Position numbers and translations under genes: made by a program. The notes under the pieces were generated by a model, which saw only the letters and a list, made by a program, of their open reading frames with translations, did not search any database and was not told where the DNA came from. 64,000 nt of DNA from Amphibalanus amphitrite. Its lineage: Eukaryota; Arthropoda; Thecostraca; Balanomorpha; Balanidae. Shown here in pieces: positions 55,850-64,000 of this stretch; the first letter of the stretch is position 1, and every line of letters starts with the position of its first letter. The stretch is taken from the NCBI RefSeq assembly GCF_019059575.1, contig NW_024881567.1, positions 1,025,001 through 1,089,000 of the forward strand, in the 5' to 3' direction.

Positions 55850-56030
55850 ATAAATATGATCGTATCGTCCAACGATACGGTATGCAATGACCAACGGGTA
55901 ATTTGAAAATCGTGTCGTGCAACGACAACGCTATATAGCCCTATGATCGTATCGCCCAACGATACGTTATGCAATGACAAAACCAGATAATTTGAAAATC
56001 GTGTCTTAAACGACCACGCTATCTGTGCTT
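55850..56030 (-). repeat. tandem duplication in the Ty3/gypsy 5' leader
   Basis: Two copies of a unit of about 85 bases, near 55858-55940 and 55943-56025. Each holds a GATCGTATCG / CGATACG inverted repeat and GCAATGAC, AATTTGAAAATCGTGTC. They lie in the untranslated leader between the primer-binding site and the gag ATG, where packaging or translation signals would be expected. Confidence 0.85.
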
Positions 56031-56249
56031 TATGAGCTGTAGGCGCTGCCAGTGCCTCAGCGTGATTTAATATTTGCCTAACATAATCGACCTGAAATCA
56101 GCAAAATCTGGGTCGAGAACGACTGCACCTTTTCCAAATTTCAGGTCGTAGGCTAAGAGCTCATCTATCGTAAATCGATAGCATAAGAGCTGCTAAAACG
56201 GTTATTGTTTAAACAAGCATAACTCAAAAGTAGGGAGCGTAAATGAGCT

Positions 56250-56267
56250 TACCTTGACCGCGCCAAA
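56250..56267 (-). other. putative primer-binding site
   Basis: On the minus strand TT then TGGCGCGGTCAAGG follows the 5' LTR. TGG matches the complement of the CCA end of a tRNA. I could not assign the tRNA. Confidence 0.55.
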
Positions 56268-56525
56268 TGTTAGGCCACAGGCAGCGTATCCATCAGTCGT
56301 GTATTGGTGCTCAATACAGGCATTGCACCAGCAGCAGCAGCACCAGCGGCAGCACCCGCGCGTGGCGGCTCCCCGGTCCAGAATGACCGCCCGCCCGGGG
56401 CCGTGGCGCGACCTCGCGCCGCCGCGCCGGTCGCAGTGGCGCGCTCAGCGAGAGGCTGCTCAGAGGCGCACCCAGCGGGAGGTGGCGCCACACTAGCCCA
56501 GAACATGTACGGAAATAACCCAACA
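56268..56525 (-). repeat. 5' LTR of the Ty3/gypsy element (258 bp)
   Basis: Identical to 50322-50579. It serves as promoter for minus-strand transcription of the element. The right flank CAAT is the target duplication. Confidence 0.95.
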
Positions 56526-56651
56526 CAATGATCATCCCAGCCATCAACCATATATGTTCTCAGCGGAGGCACTGCCCACTGGTGGTGGTGACTTTTTATT
56601 AGACCTAGTGTACACTGTACAAACATTGATCAGGTGGACATGTGTTCACAG

Positions 56652-56843
56652 ACCTGATACTGGTAGCACCTGCCTGGACAACATATGAGCCTCAAAGCCG
56701 TCTGGCTGGCAAGGTGGCCACCGTTATCCAGACCGGCTCCGAGACCCACTTCAAAGTGACGTCGGATCACCTGGAGACGCTGTTCAAGTCCAGGCGCATG
56801 CTGCCGCACAGAATGATGGTACTCACCAATCCGGGAAATCCCA
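56652..56843 (+). CDS. aminotransferase class I/II exon, next after 15993-16127
   Basis: This 192-bp exon follows acceptor TTCACAG (ends 56651) and precedes donor GTAAGT (56844). Phase 1 on both sides, and its first two bases complete the Asp codon split at 16127. It encodes DLILVAPAWTTYEPQSRL (the aromatic residue stacking on PLP lies in this strand-loop in class I enzymes). GKVATVIQTG and a helix (HLETLFKSRR) follow, then MMVLTNPGNP, the conserved N-P-x-N-P whose Asn contacts the cofactor. The next codon starts with A, compatible with the usual Thr of NPTG. The cofactor lysine exon was not found in the remaining 7 kb, so another long intron follows. Confidence 0.85.
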
Positions 56844-56869
56844 GTAAGTTTCTAAGAGCAGCACCCTAA

Positions 56870-58435
56870 TCCTACCCTGAAACTACTGGGCCGATCGTAA
56901 AATTCAAACGGCATCTGATAGCCCCGGAAAAATTGTCGAGCGAAACCTAATGTCATTGACCTCGAGGTCACCGATGACGATGACGATAATGTCATTGAGA
57001 AGCTTCTCACATACCAGTGGGGCAAACTGTGGTCAAATCTTCCATTTTTGGAAGCCTTTCATTTTTGGAAGGACCTTCCATAAATGGGTATGCATTTTCC
57101 AAACATGGAAGGCTTCCGAAATTGGAAGGCCTAATCTCCGTGTTCCCAACTGTGATTCCCATCCTTTGATTTAAGTTACGGCCTTTTTAAATGTGTAACA
57201 TTAATAGTTGATTTTGCCATTTATGATCATTGATATAAGGAGAAGCAGCAGTGCTAGTGTTGGTAATACAGGCATGCTATGTCAATGTACATAGTGATAT
57301 AATAGCATGATGTCCTGGTGCACTGCTCTCTTTTTCTACTTCTAGAGGACACATAGAAATTCAGAAGAGAAAACAGCTGGTCAATAACCAACCAGGAGGA
57401 ACACTCCTATAGTCCTGACAAAAAAAAGGTTTACATTAAACTTACTACCCCTCATATAAATTGAAGATTCATGCTCCTTCGATAGAAAGTAACACGAAAA
57501 ACAGCGTACCAACGCCTATTTAATTCGTCACATATTCCGGGAAAACATTGAAAAATGACGAGACTTCCACCCAAATGTTTAGCAAAAGCCTTAAATATTT
57601 GAAATCAACCACGCAATATGCTAATAAATGCAGAAAACAGCAACAAATACATGTTTTACTCGCCACTACCCTCCCGGGACCCCCGCACACACTGATGAAC
57701 TACTCTAGCAAGTTTAAGCCCAATATCTTCAAAAATAGCCAAGTTATTTGCATTATTGTAAAAAACTTACAATTATATATTTTTTCAAGACCATTTTTCA
57801 GTACGTTTTTGACATCGTACAGCAACATAAATGGCACTATCGTGTTCCTGAGCTCAAACTGCATCTGATAGCCACTTTTTTTTGTTAAATGTCATTTTCA
57901 AAATTTAACCTTTTCTGACCTGAAAGTAACCTGACCTCCGGTAAATTCAGCTGAAAATGACCTCAAATGACGCAGACGACATTGTTTTCGAAATCTACGA
58001 GTAAAATGGACCATAAAACATGCGTCACGTGACCAATTTATTATATACAATTTTCGTGACCTAGGATGACCTGGCCTTGAACTGAAAAAAAAATCGAAGT
58101 AAAAGTTCGCTACCCTCAGGGTATCTAAGGCATATATCTAGGAGTGCGCAAACCAAAAATGAGCCTGATTGGACTTGTCAGCCGGCGGTCAGATCCTAAA
58201 TTGTGAACAAGCAAAAATGCAGACAATTTTTACTTTGACCTGACCTGTGACGTCATTAGTGACCTCGAAGTCTATGAAAATAGGTTTCGTTCGACAATTT
58301 TCCCAGGGCTATCAGTTGCCGTTTGAATTTTGACGCTCAGCCCAGTAGTTTCGGAGATAGGACGGGGGCTCTGGAGAGCCCCCCCCCCCCCCCCCCGTCA
58401 CTCGCGTTATGGAAAATACCCCAGACATGCGCGGG
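56870..58435. mobile_element. TTAA element(s) of the piggyBac-like group, left end lost
   Basis: The right end is GCGCGGG then TTAA (58436-58439), after a C17-type run (58380-58396) and TGACC-rich sequence. The left part (56875-56985) is an inverted copy of 58265-58370 (AAACTACTGGGC, ATTCAAACGGCA, GATAGCCC), but lacks TTAA and CCC. A third partial match lies near 57845-57880, so more than one element may be fused. At 57035-57135, TTCCATTTTTGGAAG-type short palindromes cluster. Confidence 0.6.
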
Positions 58436-58599
58436 TTAATAAGTTCGAGCACAGCTCTTCATCAGAATACAAAGTCAAAAATGTCACGATAAAAATCCAA
58501 TCTTTGACTGCATAACTCATTGCAAAAATATTTCCCGCCATACATTTTCACCGACGACCGATTGGACACCGACTGGTCTGCGAAACAGCGCCTCGTCTA

Positions 58600-58781
58600 A
58601 AGGCCGTAGTGTAACACGGCCTTTAGACGAATTTTGGCCACAACCCTGTCGCCGAATCACGTCGTCTGGTCTGCGAAATGCCAAGACCGTGGAAGAAAGA
58701 TCCCGAATCGGTCCGTGACATAGGATGACTTGCATATTCGTGCACATTCGTGTACCAAAATTCGGCAGTGTAACACAGCCT
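58600..58781. mobile_element. short TTAA MITE fragment, GTGTAACAC family
   Basis: Left side GGCCGTAGTGTAACACGGCC inside a TCGTCTAAAGG palindrome; right end CAGTGTAACACAGCC then TTAA (58782-58785), shared with the next element. Its interior (TGGTCTGCGAAATGCCAAGACCGTGG) recurs in that element at 59178-59205. Confidence 0.6.
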
Positions 58782-58785
58782 TTAA

Positions 58786-59290
58786 GGCTGTGTTACACTG
58801 CCGAATTTTGGCCACGACCCTGTCGCCGAATCACGTCGTGTAGGAAATCGGCGAACAGTTAGTGCCAAGGTGCTGCCGACTATTCGCCACAGATTCGCCA
58901 TTCATTCGTGATGCTCGCCGAATCATGGATCAACCTCGAGCCGCGTACGATTAGGGGGGGGGGGGCTTTAGAGGAGGCCCTGATCTGTTGCGAATAGTCG
59001 GCGATCCTTGGCAACAAGTCGACGCACGCAGCGACACGTCGGCGGTGACTCGGCGACTGTTTGGCGATCATGTTCGTTTATTATAAATTCGGTGAGCGGC
59101 CACGAAATTTTCATTTTTCATGAAATATTCGTGGCGGTTGTGACGAACCGTATAAAAGTCGCGCGGTGGACACCGACTGGTCTGCGAAATGCCAAGACCG
59201 TGGAAGAAAGATCCCGAATCGGTCCGGACATAGGGTGACTTGCATCTTCGTGCACATTCGTGTACCAAAATTCGGCAGTGTAACAAGGGC
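58786..59290. mobile_element. TTAA MITE, GGCTGTGTTACACTG family (505 bp)
   Basis: Left TTAA 58782-58785, right TTAA 59291-59294. Ends GGCTGTGTTACACTGCCGAA and TTCGGCAGTGTAACAAGGGC, inverted with three differences. The interior has several short GTCGGCGA/TCGCCGA inverted motifs and a G13 run at 58953-58965. Non-coding. Confidence 0.8.
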
Positions 59291-59294
59291 TTAA

Positions 59295-59930
59295 CATACC
59301 CACTGGGTGGGCAAATGCCCAACCAGTCACCACAATTGCCCACCCAGTGGCGTCGATTTGCCCACCCAGAAGCAAATGCAAAAATAAAGGTCCGGCCAGA
59401 CGTCCGGTAGGTACTACCAGTTCGGTTTCCCGGGGAAAAAAAACTTGCTAGCAGCCAGTGCCCCAGCCTCCAATCACTGCAGTGCAAGTTATTTTTTACA
59501 ATGGATGCATCTGAATGCAGGGGCGGTACTCGGTAGCAGACTTGGCGTTTGGGGGTGGGGGCAACTTGGCAACTTTGCCAACCCTCGGAGGGGGGGGGGA
59601 GGGGCGGTGCTAGCTTACAGGGGCCCCTTGCCATAGCGGCCTCAAAGGCCCGTATGGAACCCCAGAGGCCGATGTGGGCTCTCAGAGGCCAGTGCGTGGC
59701 GCCTATAGGTGTAAGTCATGAGTCTCCAGCCAGAGAACAAAATAGGGCCATCAGTGGCCGCACAGCTAGAAATTTTAGCACCCCATGTCAAAAAATTGAC
59801 ACCCCGGCACCAATTTAAGGAGTCGCGCTGCCACAATCGGGTTTGAAGGCTCCCATAATTGGGTCCCTGGCACCCATATTAGGTTCGAAATGTCACGTGA
59901 CGGGGGTGCCATGGACCCTTAAAGTGCGAT
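59295..59930. other. unassigned; GGGTGGGCAA and G-run rich
   Basis: CCCACTGGGTGGGCAAAT phrases repeat at 59300-59375. A G-rich block lies at 59550-59605. AGAGGCC(A/G)-spaced repeats lie at 59640-59700. No gene recognised. Confidence 0.4.
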
Positions 59931-59934
59931 TTAA

Positions 59935-60876
59935 CCCTAGAACGCCTAGGGGGGGTTGTATCAACCCCCCCCCTGAGGTTTTTTCGGAGTGCACGCTAAA
60001 CGGCTTGTCGTAGCGGTCTGAAATTTTCAATACCCTCTGGGGCAACCTTTGCGCATCTTTTGCCGAAAAAAAATTGATCGGGTCATGTCAGGTCACGGAG
60101 TTATGACGTCATAAGAGGTACGGCCTCCGGCCGACAGTTACCAAACGTGTGCGCCGAATCCCTAGGTTTTCTGCCGGTGATATCCACATTGTTTGATGGA
60201 TCATGATGAAACTTCCCATGCATGTTGGGGCAAGCATTGGCTATCGTGTGGTGCAAGAAAATTGACCGGGTCAGGTCAGGTCACGGAGCTATGACGTCAC
60301 AAGAGGAACAGCGTCCGGTACTATTTTTGAAAAGCGCCCGAACCACTATTTTGCTAATTCTTGTCACCTCAATGGGAATATGCAGCAATATTAGCTTCTA
60401 TAGGGAGCAAATGGACCTCCCAAATCCAAAAATACAATCAGATTTCAAAAATTTAAATTTTGATTTTTTCGAATTTCTGCCGCCGACTGTGACCTTGCCG
60501 ACTTCCGGCGCTCCCAACGCGCCATTTTTAGAGCTAGGGAAACGAAATACATACCAAACGATAGAGAATTGATCAAGGAACACGATAGTGAAGGTTTCAA
60601 GTCGATATCTCCCACCGTTTTGCCGCAATCGCCGCGGAAAGTTGAAAAAGTTTGATTTTTTCGGAAAATTTGACCTTTGACCGGTCATAAGTAGGTCAAA
60701 TGTTGACCTAGGACCAAAAAATATACCACCAATCGCGAGATCTCGTTGAGAGCAATCCGTTGGTTTTTTCCGCTAAGCTCTACGACCTTCCGTTTCGAAA
60801 CGCCAGGGGAGGGGTCGTAACAACCCCCCCCCCCCTGGTCGTTCGTGTTATGAGAAATGGCCTGGTCGTGCGAGGG
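59935..60876. mobile_element. piggyBac-like element, CCCTAGAACG end (942 bp)
   Basis: TTAA at 59931-59934 and 60877-60880. The left end CCCTAGAACGCC resembles the start of the canonical piggyBac terminal repeat; the right end is CGTGCGAGGG. Hairpins G-tract/TTGTATCAA/C-tract (59948-59972) and G-tract/TCGTAACAA/C-tract (60807-60837). It shares its right TTAA with the next element. Confidence 0.82.
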
Positions 60877-60880
60877 TTAA

Positions 60881-62056
60881 CCCGCGCGGGGCTGGGGTCT
60901 CCAGCCGAACGCGCGGGGCTGGGGGGGGGGTAAATTTTACCCCCCCTGTTATCTCCCGAACTAACGGTCCGATTTGGAAAATTCAAACGCCAATCGAAAG
61001 CTCTCATCACGAACTACTAAAAACATGTACTTAATTTAAAGTTTGAGGTCAAGGTCAAGGTCAGGTCAAGGGTACAAATTGCAAGTTTCTACAGTATCGG
61101 CCTTGCACCGTAGTTGCCGAAGAATGGAGTCATGGACTGAGACTGATCGCCCAAAACGTGTTCTTAGGCTACCAAGACAATATTCGTTGCATACAATATC
61201 ATTCAGAGGTCAAGGTCAAGGTCAGGTCAGGTCAGGTCACGTCACCAAAGAACAAAATATAGAAAAGGGCATGTGCGACACATGTTTTATGGGTCACTTT
61301 ACTCATAGAATTCAATAGGCACACTCAATAAGTGATATGGACCACCTCTGGATGAATTTCAGGTCGAGGTCAGGTCAAGGTCAGGTCAAGTGAGGTCAAA
61401 TTTTGAAGTTGGTTGTTAAGGCCTAAAAAGGTGTCTATCTGATGCAGTTTTTCACGGCAAATCGAATGGTGCTATTTTTGTTTCCGTACGATTTCTAGAA
61501 CTTCCAAGAAAGTCATTTTTCAAAAATTTTGTGTGTCGTGACGTCATAAAATTTTGAATAACTCCCACATTTTTGAACCGATTCTTCTAAAATTTGGTAT
61601 GTAGGTGCACATAGACCACTTCTCTGACATATATTCCGGTTTTTTCGATAGACTCAAAATTTTGGATTTTATAATGATTTTCCCAAAAAAGTCAGTTTTT
61701 TGAAAAAAAATTAGGCCAAAATCCAAGATTTTCAAAAAACCGAGATAGCCATTTGATAGACAAAGTAAAATTACGTATAACCTTTTTTGTTACGTCTTGA
61801 TTCCTTTAAAAATGAAGATGTTAGCGGCGTTTGAACTTTTGCCGTTTTTGAGGCGAAAATGACGAACATGACGTCACTAAAACGTCAATTTCTCAAAAAT
61901 TTTCCGACGGATTTCGCTCAAATTTTCAGGGAACGTGTCAAATTGATGTAAGAAAAGGTACTGAAAGTTTGGCGGCGCTGCGCGCCGCCGTTTTTCAGAT
62001 ATCGCAAAAATTCGCGAGGGGGGGTAAAATTTACCCCCCCCCCAGCCCCGCGCGGG
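60881..62056 (+). mobile_element. piggyBac-like element, family B (1176 bp)
   Basis: TTAA at 60877-60880 (shared) and 62057-62060. Ends CCCGCGCGGGGCTGGG and CCCAGCCCCGCGCGGG, inverted. G-tract/TAAATTTTA/C-tract hairpins at both ends, and a GGCGGCGC stem at 61971-61993. Repeated AGGTCA hexamers at 61046-61070 and 61206-61245. The copy at 1941-2863 is its inverted, truncated relative nearly 60 kb away. Confidence 0.9.
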
Positions 62057-62060
62057 TTAA

Positions 62061-62829
62061 ATACCAAAAAAGGTGCCCGACACCGAAATCTGTACTTACC
62101 TGGCTCCTTTGAAGATGAGAGGCCGGGGGTTTCCAGACACCCTTGCACTGTGACGTCATTGAATCAAGGGAGTCATAGCACCTTTTTTCGAGAGTCTGAC
62201 TCCCTTCAGGGTGTCCTGAAGAGAGTGGGACACCAGTTTCAGGGCAACCAACTCCCTGTTCGTGACGTAATGGTATCGGACTCCCTTCAAGCGTATGCGA
62301 CGGGTGTTGGCGTGCTGACTCCCTTGAAGGTATCAGTGGACCCGCTAATTGGTATTTGAAGCAGAGGCGTTTCCAGGTTTGACCAAATGGGCGGTCTCAC
62401 TTATTTTAGTCGGGTTCACTGTAAAACTATGCATTTCAGAGCCCATGAGACCTCTTTTTGTGATAATTTATAATATTTTGTCTCGATCACCACGTCTCGA
62501 TCCGCCTCTGCGCCGTTGCCGACAAAGGAGCCAGGCTCCCTTGTGACGTCATGATCACGCGGCGACGCGCACGTCGCCATTTCCGGTTGAGGTGCTCGCG
62601 TGGTGTGTTGTGAGTGTGACTGCACAGTGCACTCCGTGATAGTCTGGCGATTCCTTTGAAGAGAAGCACACTGGAGAAACTTAGTCTGAGGTAAGTTTTA
62701 CCTATTTCAGCATTCAATGCTATGAATAGCACATATAAATTCAGTAGATAATGGACGATGAATCCCGAAAGATGTGCTGTGCTCTGCTAATTGTTTAACA
62801 TCCTGTATATGTGGACCTATATACCTGGA
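62061..62829. other. unassigned sequence with GACTCCCTTCA repeats
   Basis: CTGACTCCCTTCAGG-like phrases recur at about 62195, 62275 and 62318. CCTGGCTCCTTTG near 62100 recurs inverted near 62525. A donor-like CTGAG|GTAAGT lies at 62685-62696, but no coding content supports an exon. Confidence 0.35.
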
Positions 62830-63512
62830 TTATTACGGAGCGAGCGAAGCGAGCGGAGTCTTACGTAGAATAACGGAAATTTCTGAGTATGAGCGGCCGG
62901 CCGGCCGTGGTCACGCTTTTGCGAGGCTTATATCTCAGCAACCACTTGACCGATTTACATGCGGTAATTTTTGTGGGGTAGCTTCATTCCTTCTACCAAG
63001 TATTGGACTATTCCCGATGCATGTGGGTGACCCCTTATGCACGTGCCACGTGCAAAACGAAGAGGTGTCACTTTTGTAATTGTTGCAATATCTCGGTAAC
63101 TACTTGGCCGATTGCGCTGAAAGTTGGCATGTAGGTAGGCACCCACTAGGCACTGCATATCCATGTGCCAGAGTTGGGGTGCTGCTGCACGTGCGCACGT
63201 GCAGGGGTCGTTTCCAGATCTCGAGAGCGGCTGGACCGATGGCGCTCAAATTTGGTACATGGTTAGGGACCGGTTAGTAGGGTGCCGTGCAAAAGTCAGT
63301 TGGGACCCATTTTGCACGTGCGCACGTGCAGGGTGCCGCTTCCAGATCTCGAGAACGGCTGGGCCGATTGTGCTCAAATTTGGCACATCGCTAGAGACCG
63401 GTTAGTAGGGTGCCGTGCACAAGTCAGCTGGAGGTACCCCCTCGAAATTTCGCACGTGCAAGGCTCACCCTCTCGCTCGCTCCGTTAGTCGCCCCAAAAG
63501 GCGCTATACTGG
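62830..63512 (-). repeat. dispersed repeat R, copy 2
   Basis: Nearly identical to 21726-22403 in opposite orientation, with TGCACGTGCGCACGTGCA at 63186-63203 and 63313-63330. It begins TTATTACGGAGCGAGCGAAG and ends GGCGCTATACTGG. Confidence 0.85.
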
Positions 63513-64000
63513 TGTCAGATACATGCCATTGATTTCGAAGTCGGATTTTTCCCGGTACATAAGAATAAGAAAGGCACACATATCTTTTCAGCATAAAGCG
63601 AACACTGTTTTCATTTGTTTTCATTGTCCTGGTATTTTTGGAATGCGCAACAAAAAGGTGATCTCGATGTTTTTTAACAAAGCGCTGGATAATGCGGGTT
63701 CTAACGATCTTTCGACGAAAGCCTTTATATACAGGGACAAGCCCTTCAATGAACTGACAAATTAACGAGCATATATGAATTTGCTAGCTCAGCAAAAAAC
63801 TAGGTATTAAATAAAAAACTAATTAAAATGCCAAGTAAAATGTTGTCAACTATCTCTATCTATCCGTGATCCTACCGTGATCCGTGATCCTCTACTATCC
63901 TACCGTGAACTCCCAGTTTTTTTTTTCTTATCAGCCTACCCCTAATCCATTGCCACGCAGTGGTACTATTCCCCACCACCAAGGCAACGGTTTAACTAGG
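63513..64000. other. unassigned sequence to the window end
   Basis: No gene or transposon end recognised. CCGTGATCC/CCTACCGTGA phrases repeat at 63865-63910, and a T9 run lies at 63919. Confidence 0.35.

Larger units (their letters stand above)
50322..56525 (-). mobile_element. full-length Ty3/gypsy LTR retrotransposon (6204 bp), recent insertion
   Basis: Two 258-bp LTRs appear identical base for base. A 4-bp duplication CAAT (50318-50321 and 56526-56529) flanks the element. Between them, on the minus strand, are a leader, one gag-pol frame (55823-51087) and a polypurine tract. Identical LTRs imply little time since insertion. The frame seems to have a single in-frame stop, at 51885-51887. 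It sits in the aminotransferase intron, 126 bases before the downstream exon, in the opposite orientation. Confidence 0.93.
16128..56651 (+). other. aminotransferase intron of about 40.5 kb filled with transposable elements
   Basis: It begins GTCAGT and ends TTCACAG. Its phase (1) agrees with both exons: G + AC reads Asp, followed by LILVAPAW, as expected right after the PGSKEL segment. All mobile elements between these coordinates are intronic. It contains other transcription units on both strands, all transposon-derived as far as I can see. Confidence 0.72.

Noticed and set aside
62640-62696. Exon ending at CTGAG|GTAAGT
   Set aside because: Donor-like site alone; the upstream sequence is repeat-like and has no recognisable protein.

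Overview
This is eukaryotic genomic DNA, almost certainly from an invertebrate. It has spliced exons, CR1/L2-like and Tx1-like LINEs, BEL/Pao and Ty3/gypsy LTR elements, hAT, Tc1/mariner and TTAA-specific DNA transposon relics, and microsatellites. No bacterial operon, tRNA or rRNA gene was found. The species cannot be named from the sequence; a marine invertebrate such as a crustacean is only a guess. Much of the window is transposon-derived, and insertion is layered on insertion.

The only host gene I can support is a PLP-dependent class I/II aminotransferase on the + strand. One exon lies at about 15993-16127 and the next at 56652-56843. Both carry family motifs (GLPELRRAI, VGPGSKEL; then APAWTTYE, NPGNP). 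The first exon ends with G and the second begins with AC, so the split codon is completed. Everything between is therefore one intron of about 40.5 kb. Earlier and later exons were not found.

Layout. 1-930: 3' end of a Tx1/L1-like LINE. 1009-1265: (CA)n. 1941-4053: two TTAA-flanked piggyBac-like elements back to back. 4305-5307: a non-autonomous hAT. 5623-6573: two abutting MITEs. 6577-9620: 5'-truncated Ty3/gypsy pol with a 3' LTR. 9950-11056: a 21-bp minisatellite. 13240-15341: nested piggyBac-like elements. 15993-16127: host exon. 16855-21288: a LINE (ORF1, then the ORF2 endonuclease) cut by three MITEs and a Tc1/mariner element. 21538-24275: a hAT element carrying two other repeats. 24984-26676: a piggyBac-like fragment, then the continuation of the same LINE, inverted. 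26679-32429: a Tc1-like transposase gene with introns, filled with other repeats. 32994-33347: LINE reverse transcriptase. 33345-38774: a broken BEL/Pao element with a second, antisense BEL/Pao relic inside. 38825-42539: a minus-strand LINE ending in a (CT)n tail. 43351-49060: three piggyBac-like elements, a TA-flanked element and a hammerhead-like inverted pair. 50322-56525: a full-length minus-strand Ty3/gypsy element with two LTRs that look identical. 56652-56843: host exon. 56870-62056: more TTAA elements. 62830-63512: a third copy of a dispersed palindrome-bearing repeat.

The most distinctive signal is a diverse group of TTAA/CCC-ended piggyBac-like elements. Most carry runs of AGGTCA/TGACCT hexamers. 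Near both ends most have a hairpin made of a G-tract, a short core and a C-tract; the core differs between families but is mirrored at the two ends of one element. Also notable are the LINE pieces that a single inversion would make collinear again, a T9 slippery run at the LINE ORF1/ORF2 overlap, and the young Ty3/gypsy element whose polyprotein seems broken by one in-frame stop.
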